A stretch of 6,315 nucleotides of DNA, taken from assembly GCA_016203215.1 (NCBI GenBank), contig JACQNF010000032.1:1-6315 (forward strand). The letters are read 5' to 3'. A program made the translations under genes and the position numbers. Shown here in pieces: positions 1 through 5,056 of this stretch; within the stretch, counting starts at the first letter, position 1; the number at the start of each line of letters is the position of its first letter. Source of the DNA: Candidatus Woesearchaeota archaeon (GTDB lineage Archaea > Nanobdellota > Nanobdellia > Woesearchaeales > GW2011-AR9). The notes under the pieces are model-generated. The model had not been told where the DNA came from, ran no database searches, and saw only the letters and a program-made list of their open reading frames with translations.

Positions 1-10
1 ATATAGTCGT

Positions 11-191
11 CCAACAACGTTGGCCTCTTAACAGTTAATCTACGTGTCGAAACACTGCGGGTGTTTCTCGCGTGTTTAACTGTGTCTGTCGAGAACTACT
101 GAGCAAAGCAGAGTACGTCTTGTCGGAGAATATCCTTCTCAACAGTTTTTCTTCAAGCTGTAACTATGACACTATTCTCCGCGAGACAGAC
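11..191 (+). ncRNA. Candidate structured RNA of unknown family
   Basis: No protein gene is evident in 1-281, but the stretch is rich in complementary segments. CCAAC at 11-15 pairs with GTTGG at 19-23. A 53-nt hairpin pairs 31-38 with 76-83 (8 bp), 42-44 with 71-73, and 49-55 with 61-67 (7 bp), around a TGCGG loop. A 7-bp helix (84-90 with 185-191) encloses a small hairpin (95-114) and a 9-bp helix (124-132 with 173-181). The 45/70 pair is G-U only when read on the plus strand, which weakly favours that strand. I compared it by eye with RNase P RNA, 5S rRNA, tRNA, and H/ACA and C/D guide RNAs, and recognised none. It could be a new ncRNA, the 3' part of one starting outside the window, or a DNA inverted-repeat region. 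The ends are uncertain. Confidence 0.35.
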
Positions 192-193
192 GG

Positions 194-231
194 CCCGCCC
201 GTCGAATCATCGTAGCGAACTAAGTACATAC
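194..231 (+). repeat. Intergenic repeat, copy A
   Basis: The core GCGAACTAAGTACATAC (215-231) matches copy B (2468-2484) at 15 of 17 positions and the inverted copy C (1796-1812) at 14 of 17. A CCCGCC block at 194-199 precedes it, as in the other copies, but with a longer insert between block and core. A 5-bp hairpin, GACGG (189-193) with CCGTC (199-203), overlaps the block. The core ends about 15 bases before the TATA box of the U32 gene, so an upstream regulator site is one reading. A dispersed repeat is another. Confidence 0.5.
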
Positions 232-245
232 AATATTAGCGAATG

Positions 246-253
246 TTTTTATA
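246..253 (+). promoter_or_regulatory. TATA box of the U32-ferredoxin operon
   Basis: TTTTTATA lies about 30 bases before the ATG at 282, so transcription should start within a few bases of the start codon. No Shine-Dalgarno sequence precedes the ATG, which fits a leaderless or nearly leaderless message. Between the TATA box and the ATG there is a perfect 6-bp inverted repeat, GAGAAG (254-259) with CTTCTC (270-275). It would sit in the initiation region and could be an operator or chance. Confidence 0.6.
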
Positions 254-281
254 GAGAAGATCTTTTTCGCTTCTCACGAAA

Positions 282-1562
282 ATGACATCCTCCATTCAAC
301 AACACCCTGTAGAGATCATGGCTCCCGTTGGGTCATACGAAGCGTTACGCGCAGCTGTCGCGACAGGAGCGCAATCGATCTACTTTGGGATCGAACAATT
401 AAATATGCGCGCCCGGGCAGCAAATAATTTTACCATCCAAGATTTACGAGAAATCGCAAAGATTTGTCAAGAGAATAAGGTAAAGACCTATCTTACGCTG
501 AATACGATCATGTACGACCATGATCTGGGACTACTACGGACGATCTGTACTGCAGCAAAAGAGTCTGGAATTACTGCAGTCATCTGCAGTGATATTGCCG
601 CAATCCATTTTGCTCGTTCGCTGGGTTTAGAGGTCCACCTTTCTACTCAAACAAACGTGACTAATATTGAGGCAGTGAAATTCTATGCGCAATACGCAGA
701 CGTCATCGTGTTGGCACGGGAGTTAACGCTCCAGCAGATTGCTTTGATCTGTTCAGAAATAAAAAATCAAGATATCCGGGGGCCGAAAGGCGAGCTTGTT
801 AAGATTGAGATCTTCGCCCACGGAGCGCTTTGTGTGGCGGTTTCTGGAAAATGTTACATGAGTCTGGCAACGTATAATTCCTCTGCAAATCGAGGTGCAT
901 GCCTGCAGAACTGCCGAAGATCATATAAGATCATTGATGAAGAAACCGGTGACGAGCTGGTTGTTGACAATAAGTATATCATGTCTCCAAAAGATCTCTG
1001 CACGATTGGGTTCATTGATAAGATCTTGGATGCGGGGGTCAGCGTATTAAAGATTGAAGGTCGGGGAAGAGCGCCGGAATATGTACATACCACTACAAAA
1101 GTCTATGTGGAAGCGGTGAAATGTTACTTTGCAGGAACATACACGGCGGAAAAGATTGAGGGATGGATCTCAGAATTAGAGAAAGTATTTAATCGTGGTT
1201 TTTGGCACGGCGGGTATTATCTTGGGAAACAGCTGGGTGAATGGAGCGGAGTATACGGTTCTAAAGCGACGACTGAGAAAGTATACCTTGGAAAAGTTCG
1301 TAATTATTATCAGAAAAAGAAGATTGGTGAATTCATTTTGGAAGCAGGCACCGTTAGTGTCGGCGATGAGATTTACGTGATGGGTCCAACAACGGGAGTT
1401 GTCCAAACCACCGTCCAAAATGTGATGCTTAACGACAAAAACGTCCCCCTAGCGGCGAAAGGCGCCATAATCACCCTTCCCATCGAAGAACGGGTCCGAG
1501 AAAACGATTCGCTCTACAAGATTGTTGCAGTTTCCCGAAAAGAAGAAGCGAAGACAGCATAA
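282..1562 (+). CDS. U32-family iron-sulfur protein, TrhP/RlhA-like (probable RNA hydroxylation)
   Basis: This 426-residue cytosolic protein belongs to peptidase family U32. Despite the name, characterised members (E. coli TrhP, RlhA, UbiU/UbiV) are [4Fe-4S] proteins needed for hydroxylation of tRNA U34, of 23S rRNA, or of ubiquinone precursors. The N-terminal part (about 9-270) has the expected barrel features: EIMAPVGSYEAL near 11-22, YFGIEQLNMRARA at 34-46 and HLSTQTNVTN at 119-128. The U32 signature spans 176-194 (E176, F178, G181, C184, G189, C191, S194). C207, C211 and C240 are further cluster-ligand candidates. The C-terminal part (about 335-420) reads as the beta-rich domain of longer members. 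Length is close to TrhP (about 450 residues) and longer than UbiU/UbiV. A ferredoxin-like gene follows after 3 bases. The ATG at 282 suits the upstream TATA box. The family is well supported; the substrate in this organism is inferred, and tRNA is the likeliest. Confidence 0.88.
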   Translation: MTSSIQQHPVEIMAPVGSYEALRAAVATGAQSIYFGIEQLNMRARAANNFTIQDLREIAKICQENKVKTYLTLNTIMYDHDLGLLRTICTAAKESGITAVICSDIAAIHFARSLGLEVHLSTQTNVTNIEAVKFYAQYADVIVLARELTLQQIALICSEIKNQDIRGPKGELVKIEIFAHGALCVAVSGKCYMSLATYNSSANRGACLQNCRRSYKIIDEETGDELVVDNKYIMSPKDLCTIGFIDKILDAGVSVLKIEGRGRAPEYVHTTTKVYVEAVKCYFAGTYTAEKIEGWISELEKVFNRGFWHGGYYLGKQLGEWSGVYGSKATTEKVYLGKVRNYYQKKKIGEFILEAGTVSVGDEIYVMGPTTGVVQTTVQNVMLNDKNVPLAAKGAIITLPIEERVRENDSLYKIVAVSRKEEAKTA

Positions 1563-1565
1563 ACT

Positions 1566-1790
1566 ATGCCCACGATTGTCCATTTTCGAAAGAATTGTAT
1601 CGGTTGTAATTCCTGCGTTGAGCAGGCAACAGAACATTGGAAAATTTCTGACAGTGATGGGAAATCAGTGTTGCTTGGCGGCGAGGAAAAAAACGGGGTT
1701 TTTGTCAAGAAGATTCATCTTGCGGAAACAGAAGCGAATGAGCGTGCGGCACGCGATTGTCCGACACGGATCATTAAAGTTTTCAAATGA
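1566..1790 (+). CDS. Single-cluster [4Fe-4S] ferredoxin-like protein
   Basis: A small protein of 74 residues with the cysteine pattern of a one-cluster ferredoxin: C11-x2-C14-x2-C17 near the N terminus and C65-P66 near the C terminus, enough to hold one [4Fe-4S] cluster. The middle (about 25-60) is polar and could be the short sheet-and-helix insert of such folds. The ATG lies 3 bases after the stop of the U32 gene, with no clear ribosome binding site, so translation is probably coupled and the two form an operon. The context suggests it passes electrons to, or exchanges a cluster with, the U32 protein. From memory, a ferredoxin (YfhL) has been linked to U32-dependent RNA hydroxylation in E. 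coli. A frame shifted by one base, open at 1522-1794, lacks the cysteine motif and overlaps the U32 gene, so I reject it. Confidence 0.85.
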   Translation: MPTIVHFRKNCIGCNSCVEQATEHWKISDSDGKSVLLGGEEKNGVFVKKIHLAETEANERAARDCPTRIIKVFK

Positions 1791-1795
1791 ATGAA

Positions 1796-1824
1796 GTTTG
1801 TGTTTAGTTCGCCATTACGGCGGG
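1796..1824 (-). repeat. Intergenic repeat, copy C (inverted)
   Basis: Read on the minus strand this carries CCCGCCGT, then three bases, then the core GCGAACTAAACACAAAC (1796-1812). Copy B has the same CCCGCCGT block two bases before its GGCGAACTAAA. The two arms CGCC and GGCG form a 4-bp hairpin in both copies. Copy C directly follows the ferredoxin-like gene and overlaps the predicted terminator hairpin, so part of its conservation may come from terminator structure. It is about 40 bases before the TATA box of the next gene. Confidence 0.5.
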
Positions 1825-1838
1825 TAAGGCGACTTTTT
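1807..1838 (+). terminator. Hairpin and T-run ending the U32-ferredoxin operon
   Basis: GTTCGCC (1807-1813) pairs with GGCGAC (1828-1833), with one bulged T, and TTTTT (1834-1838) follows. A competing hairpin pairs CGCC (1810-1813) with GGCG (1819-1822). The site starts 17 bases after the ferredoxin-like stop codon. Archaeal termination relies mainly on the T-run, so the hairpin may serve 3'-end stability rather than termination. Confidence 0.5.
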
Positions 1839-1863
1839 CCACAGTACCATTGTCAACACAACA

Positions 1864-1871
1864 TATATTAA
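1864..1871 (+). promoter_or_regulatory. TATA box of the small membrane protein gene
   Basis: TATATTAA is followed about 25 bases later by the predicted start of a short leader that carries a strong ribosome binding site. An inverted repeat, ATATT (1865-1869) with AATAT (1874-1878), overlaps the box, and could be an operator or just AT-rich sequence. Confidence 0.55.
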
Positions 1872-1895
1872 CCAATATTCCTTTTTAACAAAAAT

Positions 1896-1903
1896 GAGGT
1901 GAT
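1896..1903 (+). promoter_or_regulatory. Ribosome binding site GAGGTGAT
   Basis: Eight consecutive bases match the complement of the usual archaeal 16S rRNA 3' end, four bases before the ATG at 1908. This site is the main support for calling the 50-residue gene and for choosing 1908 over the later in-frame ATGs at 1920 and 1923. Confidence 0.75.
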
Positions 1904-1907
1904 TTCC

Positions 1908-2060
1908 ATGGTATACAGTATGATGGGTTATAATTGGGGCATGGGCGGCTGGGGATTTGGCATGGTTCTTGTTTGGTTGCTCGGTCTTGGGCTGCTCTTG
2001 CTTGTCTGGCTTTGGGTCGTTAAATTGTGGAGAGAAGTTGTTCAAGGGAAACGGAGATAG
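1908..2060 (+). CDS. Small single-span membrane protein, 50 residues
   Basis: A short protein of unknown function. The N-terminal part (1-18) is rich in Met, Gly, Trp and Tyr. One hydrophobic segment (about 19-38, mostly Leu, Val and Trp) spans the membrane, and a basic tail (K39, R42, K48, R49, R50) should stay in the cytoplasm, leaving the N terminus outside by the positive-inside rule. The Met/Gly/Trp-rich start followed by one span resembles the N-terminal part of small SHOCT-type membrane proteins, but the C-terminal SHOCT motif is absent, so I assign no family. Support comes from a TATA box at 1864, a ribosome binding site 4 bases from the start, and a sensible topology. It lies between the operon terminator and the SRP RNA promoter, so it is probably transcribed alone. 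Confidence 0.75.
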   Translation: MVYSMMGYNWGMGGWGFGMVLVWLLGLGLLLLVWLWVVKLWREVVQGKRR

Positions 2061-2072
2061 GTCACACAAACA

Positions 2073-2080
2073 TTTAAAAA
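2073..2080 (+). promoter_or_regulatory. TATA box of the SRP RNA gene
   Basis: TTTAAAAA is centred about 25 bases before the predicted RNA 5' end at 2101-2102, the normal archaeal spacing. Between them lies a 5-bp inverted repeat, GAGGA (2082-2086) with TCCTC (2089-2093). A further hairpin pairs CCTCTC (2090-2095) with GAGAGG (2103-2108) across the expected start. Confidence 0.65.
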
Positions 2081-2101
2081 AGAGGATGTCCTCTCTCTAT
2101 T

Positions 2102-2424
2102 CGAGAGGGAGAGCTAGGCTGGCGCGCTAGTCCTGCGTTGTTACCGTGAGCGGACTTCACACGGAGCCGAAGCCCAAGGAAGGGCCATTTTTGTTTCAGC
2201 GGTCCTTGTTGTCTTTGCAGACGATTTGTCCTTTGGGATGGACTTTTTGGGAACCAGGTCACGCGATAAAACGAGAGAAGTTGTCTCTCACGCGCCAGAG
2301 AGGTCCGGAAGGAAGCAGCCTTCACCAACAAGCACCATGTTCGAAGGGGCGCAAATCCGAGAAGCGATAAGGGTTACACCAATGAGGCTTGAGTGGTTCG
2401 ACTGCGGGCACGCCCCTAATCTCG
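2102..2424 (+). ncRNA. ffs: Archaeal signal recognition particle RNA (7S RNA)
   Basis: This RNA is the scaffold of the SRP, which binds SRP54 and SRP19 and targets membrane and secreted proteins to the translocon. The universal helix 8 core GGTCCGGAAGGAAGCAGCC is at 2302-2320, with a GGAA loop at 2307-2310 and the asymmetric AGCAG-side loop recognised by SRP54. A hairpin before it, GAGAGA (2273-2278) with TCTCTC (2284-2289) and CGCG outer arms, fits helix 6, the SRP19 site. GAAC (2251-2254) can pair with GTTC (2339-2342) as part of helix 5. The 5' domain (about 2114-2190) has the archaeal Alu-type layout, including TGTTACC near 2139-2145 and GGAGCCGAAGCCC at 2162-2174. The ends are set by CGAGA (2102-2106) pairing with TCTCG (2420-2424) as helix 1, plus the TATA box upstream and T-run downstream. 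About 323 nt is normal for archaea. Protein-like frames here are spurious. Confidence 0.93.
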
Positions 2425-2434
2425 TTTTAGTTTT
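2425..2434 (+). terminator. T-rich end of the SRP RNA gene
   Basis: TTTTAGTTTT follows directly after the 3' strand of helix 1, as expected for archaeal termination at T-runs. Confidence 0.55.
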
Positions 2435-2456
2435 AGTCCGAGACGGGACATCTTTG

Positions 2457-2484
2457 CCCGCCGTGCGGCGAACTAAATACACAC
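2457..2484 (+). repeat. Intergenic repeat, copy B
   Basis: CCCGCCGT (2457-2464) is followed by the core GCGAACTAAATACACAC (2468-2484). CGCC (2459-2462) and GGCG (2467-2470) form a hairpin with a GTGC loop. An alternative stem pairs CGGG (2444-2447) with CCCG (2457-2460). The core ends 6 bases before the TATA box of the radical SAM gene, much as copy A precedes the U32 promoter. It begins about 30 bases beyond the SRP RNA end, so it is not part of the mature SRP RNA. Confidence 0.55.
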
Positions 2485-2490
2485 CAAACA

Positions 2491-2518
2491 TTTTTAATAC
2501 TCCCCTTTAACAAGGGGA
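2491..2518 (+). promoter_or_regulatory. TATA box and 7-bp inverted repeat before the radical SAM gene
   Basis: The TATA box TTTTTAAT (2491-2498) is centred about 27 bases before the ATG at 2522, implying a leaderless message. A perfect inverted repeat, TCCCCTT (2501-2507) with AAGGGGA (2512-2518) around TAAC, fills the gap between the TATA box and the start. At this place a bound regulator would block initiation. The right arm could also act as a weak ribosome binding site, but the GGGG is only four bases from the ATG and does not match well. Confidence 0.5.
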
Positions 2519-2521
2519 AGA

Positions 2522-3544
2522 ATGGATCCTTCACTCTCCGTATTGCTTAAACAAGCAGATGCCCTGCATCAAAAGTCTTTCTCTACTGTTGTTAGTTTTG
2601 AACGCGCTATTTTCTTTAGTTGGGGATGTACGATTGGAGATTGCGCATTCTGTTATATGAGCACTCAGCCGGCAGATAAGCCGCCGCGTGAAACAAAACG
2701 CAGTACGGAATCTATCCTCGCAGAATTTGTGCTCGCAAAGCATCTGGGATGGGATATCGGCTTTTTTACAGGAGGCATCGGGGTCTTAACGCCGGATGAA
2801 ATTGAATCCCTACTTAAAGCTGCCACAGAAATTGCTGGCGAAAAAGTGTGGCTCTCCGTCGGTCCCGTTCCGAAGATTCTCCTGCAAAAGTATTTGCCGT
2901 ACATCAAAGGCGTTGTTGGCTCGACGGAAACGATAAACCCTCTTCTTCACAAAAAAGTCTGCCCCTCCAAGCCATTAGAACCGTACGAAAAGATGTTCAC
3001 TACCTCACGAGAACTTGGTCTCGCGCGAGCGATGACATTTATCGTCGGCTTGGGAGAGACAAGAGATGATCTCGATTTGTTGAAAAAATTTATCTCTACG
3101 CACGATATCACCAAGATCCACATCTACGGGTTAATCCCTCAAAAAGGAACTCCCTATGAACACGCGCCTATTCCCACTGCAGAGGAACAGGCATGGTGGA
3201 TTGCCCAACTGCGGATTGCTTTTCCCATGTTAGACATCCAATGCGGGATCTGGGAAGACCGTGTAGAAAGAGTTTCGCTGCTATTACAAGCAGGTGCAAA
3301 TTCCATCTCAAAATTCAAGGCGATCAAATTATTCGGTTCAGCCAAGGCACGCCAAATCGAACAGGAAGTTGTGAAGGCAGGAAGAACATTTCGAGGATCA
3401 TTAACTGTATTGCCGACAGTTGATTGGGATGCAAAGATAGATCAATTAACGGTAAGTCAAGAAATGAAAGAAAAAATGAAGAAGAAATTAGAGCTGTATC
3501 TGAAAGAGATGATGCAGGGGTCTCAATCTTTGACAGAAGAATAG
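2522..3544 (+). CDS. Radical SAM enzyme, biotin synthase-related (archaeal COG2516-like)
   Basis: A cytosolic protein of 340 residues that should cleave S-adenosylmethionine reductively with a [4Fe-4S] cluster. The cluster motif is C36-x4-C41-x2-C44, followed by YMSTQ; classical members have Cx3Cx2C. Other barrel landmarks are TGGIG at 83-87 in the GGE position, a strand at 110-117 (WLSVGPVP), GSTETINPLLHKKVCP at 133-148, which closely recalls biotin synthase, VGLGET at 175-180, and SISKF at 261-265 near the barrel end. The last 40 residues are a charged helix (316-340). I know of archaeal biotin synthase-related proteins with expanded cysteine spacing, such as methanogen HcgA (Cx5Cx2C), but nothing here shows cofactor synthesis, so the substrate is unknown. 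No second cluster cysteine set is evident. The gene has its own promoter and ends 5 bases from the convergent lipoprotein gene. Confidence 0.85.
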   Translation: MDPSLSVLLKQADALHQKSFSTVVSFERAIFFSWGCTIGDCAFCYMSTQPADKPPRETKRSTESILAEFVLAKHLGWDIGFFTGGIGVLTPDEIESLLKAATEIAGEKVWLSVGPVPKILLQKYLPYIKGVVGSTETINPLLHKKVCPSKPLEPYEKMFTTSRELGLARAMTFIVGLGETRDDLDLLKKFISTHDITKIHIYGLIPQKGTPYEHAPIPTAEEQAWWIAQLRIAFPMLDIQCGIWEDRVERVSLLLQAGANSISKFKAIKLFGSAKARQIEQEVVKAGRTFRGSLTVLPTVDWDAKIDQLTVSQEMKEKMKKKLELYLKEMMQGSQSLTEE

Positions 3545-3549
3545 AAAAA

Positions 3550-3768
3550 TCACTTCAATAATTCATCTACTTCTTCAAAAGAAACATCTTCATCAATCTC
3601 TTCTAATGTGTCCAGCTGGTTCAAATCATCAAGATCCGAATCGATAACGGTTCCATCAGAGCTTCCTTCCTCACCGATTCCAGGAACGGAAGGTTGTTTT
3701 GGCGCACAAGCGATCACAACAAGCAGCAAAAGAACACACATCACCAACAATATCCATTTTCGTTTCAT
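3550..3768 (-). CDS. Small acidic lipoprotein, 72 residues
   Basis: The first 20 residues form a lipoprotein signal peptide: basic start (K2, R3, K4), a hydrophobic stretch (5-19) and a lipobox V-I-A-C with C21 as the lipid-bearing residue, followed by A-P. The mature part is about 52 residues, starts with a Pro/Gly/Ser linker and then is strongly acidic, with repeated Asp/Glu and Leu (DLDDLNQLDTLEEIDEDV). It would sit on the outer face of the membrane as a charged tether. I recognise no family. The ATG is fixed by GGAGG (3774-3778) five bases upstream. It follows the coiled-coil gene on the same strand after 50 bases, probably with its own TATA box, and meets the radical SAM gene tail to tail. 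The two exported products may work together at the cell surface, which is inference. Confidence 0.8.
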   Translation of the reverse strand: MKRKWILLVMCVLLLLVVIACAPKQPSVPGIGEEGSSDGTVIDSDLDDLNQLDTLEEIDEDVSFEEVDELLK

Positions 3769-3803
3769 TTGTCCCTCCTTTCAGGAAAATAGAAATAAAA
3801 AAA

Positions 3804-3813
3804 GTATAAAAAA
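3804..3813 (-). promoter_or_regulatory. TATA box of the lipoprotein gene
   Basis: Minus-strand TTTTTTATAC places a transcription start near 3782, giving a leader of about 14 bases that still contains the GGAGG ribosome binding site. T-runs after the box (minus strand, 3795-3803) might also end the coiled-coil transcript, so the two genes could be separate units or leaky co-transcripts. Confidence 0.45.
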
Positions 3814-3818
3814 CTTTC

Positions 3819-4994
3819 TTATTCCTCTGCAGTAGCCTCTTCTTCAGAATTGGAAACTTCTTCTGAAGGTGTAGTTGACGTATTAGCTGAGGTTTCCAGT
3901 TTTAATGATGCTGAGAGGCGGACAAAAGAGCGAAGCAGTTTCCTTGTTTCCTGAAGATCATCTTTCACAACCTGCTGTGCCCGATGCCATTGGTCGAGGC
4001 TCTCCTTGCTCATGTTCTCTGCACCCTGCCAGAATGCTCGTGCTTTTTCTTGATCTGCTGTCAGTGTGTCAACAGCGGCTTTAAAGTCAGCAAGGATCGC
4101 TTCTAACTCCGCAGTATCGATTCCTTTCTCTTTAGCAGCATCAATCTTTTTCTGCATGCTCTCGACAAGATCTGCGTGTTTCTCGACAAGATTGTCCATT
4201 TTTGCGCTCGTCATCATCGAGACAATCCTTCGCTGTTGCTTACTGACATCCTGCCAGAGTTTTTTGAGTTCTTTCACTTCAGATCGTAATTCTACAGCCG
4301 TCGCTGTTTCGGCAAGAGCAAGAACTCGTTCTTTTTCCGCAGTCACTTTCTCTTGAAGGGTGTTTATGGAAGTAAGAATGCTCTGTTTGTCCTCTTCACT
4401 CAGAACGGTGGAACTTTGCACGTGCTCGGTTAATCTCGTTAACGAATGATCGATCAGTTCAACTGTTTTTAAGAGGTGGTTTTTGACACCTACGGAAACA
4501 TCTTTTCGAACTTTAACACATGTTTCAGATGAATCATCCTCTTTACATTCACGATGGCGGCCACGCAGGTCACTGAGCTTCTCTTTCTGTTCTTTATACA
4601 TTTCTCGCGCCTGCTCGTAGCGTTCCTTTGCCTGGGCAACGCGCTCCCGCATCTGTTGAAGCTGTTCTTGTGTCAATTCTGCCTTTGCATCTATTCTAGC
4701 AGCAAGTTTGCGTAATTCTACTTTCGTCCCACGAAGAGGTTTTTCATCCTCGACGGATCCTTTTCGGGAAGGTGTGGTTTCTGTTTCTTCCGTAGAAGAA
4801 TCAACACTTGCCTCTGCATCCGCATCAGCTTGAAGATCAACTTCCGCGGCAAGCGCGCCAGTAGACACTCCTACTGTCGCAGATGTTTTTCCCCGTCCTT
4901 TTAGACTTGGTTCTGCTAATGCCATGGGGACGACGCTCAAGATAAAGAGCGTAAGAACAACCAAGGCAATTCCTTTTCTCATTATTTTTTTCAT
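3819..4994 (-). CDS. Secreted acidic coiled-coil protein
   Basis: A 391-residue protein with a Sec signal peptide: basic residues K2, K3, R6, K7, hydrophobic core 9-24, and an A-L-A cleavage site before E28. Residues 28-90 are a Thr/Ser/Ala/Asp/Glu-rich, probably disordered linker. From 91 to about 365 it is almost all helix with heptad-like spacing, notably 105-145, 168-260 and 265-315. C150 and C159 flank a short acidic loop between helices and could form a disulfide outside the cell. The C-terminal tail (367-391) is again Ser/Thr/Glu-rich, with no membrane span, PGF-CTERM or sortase-like signal, so it is either released or held by partners. The start is fixed by GAGGTG (4999-5004) four bases upstream. 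I recognise no family. A surface filament, spacer or scaffold role would suit the architecture, but this is inference. Confidence 0.85.
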   Translation of the reverse strand: MKKIMRKGIALVVLTLFILSVVPMALAEPSLKGRGKTSATVGVSTGALAAEVDLQADADAEASVDSSTEETETTPSRKGSVEDEKPLRGTKVELRKLAARIDAKAELTQEQLQQMRERVAQAKERYEQAREMYKEQKEKLSDLRGRHRECKEDDSSETCVKVRKDVSVGVKNHLLKTVELIDHSLTRLTEHVQSSTVLSEEDKQSILTSINTLQEKVTAEKERVLALAETATAVELRSEVKELKKLWQDVSKQQRRIVSMMTSAKMDNLVEKHADLVESMQKKIDAAKEKGIDTAELEAILADFKAAVDTLTADQEKARAFWQGAENMSKESLDQWHRAQQVVKDDLQETRKLLRSFVRLSASLKLETSANTSTTPSEEVSNSEEEATAEE

Positions 4995-4998
4995 GTTG

Positions 4999-5004
4999 CA
5001 CCTC
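4999..5004 (-). promoter_or_regulatory. Ribosome binding site of the coiled-coil protein gene
   Basis: Minus-strand GAGGTG lies four bases before the ATG that begins at 4994. It supports that start over the internal ATG four codons later. I see no convincing TATA box for this gene; ATACAAT on the minus strand near 5041-5047 is the best weak candidate. Confidence 0.6.
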
Positions 5005-5056
5005 GCATTTGATTATTTTTGACAACTCAACTCTGTTAGTCATTGTATCGTTGTCG

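Noticed and set aside
199..213. T-loop-like GTCGAATC suggesting a tRNA end
   Set aside because: The flanking bases do not pair as a T-stem, and no acceptor, D or anticodon arm can be fitted.
1522..1794. Alternative plus-strand frame across the U32/ferredoxin junction
   Set aside because: It lacks the cysteine pattern that clearly marks the other frame and overlaps the end of the U32 gene.
1815..2069. Minus-strand open frame opposite the small membrane protein
   Set aside because: It mirrors the plus-strand gene, which has a TATA box and strong ribosome binding site; the minus frame has neither.
2090..2108. Hairpin CCTCTC/GAGAGG across the SRP RNA 5' end as a possible processing site
   Set aside because: It would straddle the predicted transcription start set by the TATA box, and its right arm is better used in SRP helix 1.
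2074..2510. Several open frames on both strands across the SRP RNA gene
   Set aside because: They overlap a confidently recognised structured RNA, have no ribosome binding sites and read as low-quality protein.
3740..3830. Repeated A-runs that might be taken as part of a repeat array
   Set aside because: They are simple promoter and spacer sequence; no regular repeat-spacer spacing exists here or elsewhere, so there is no CRISPR array.
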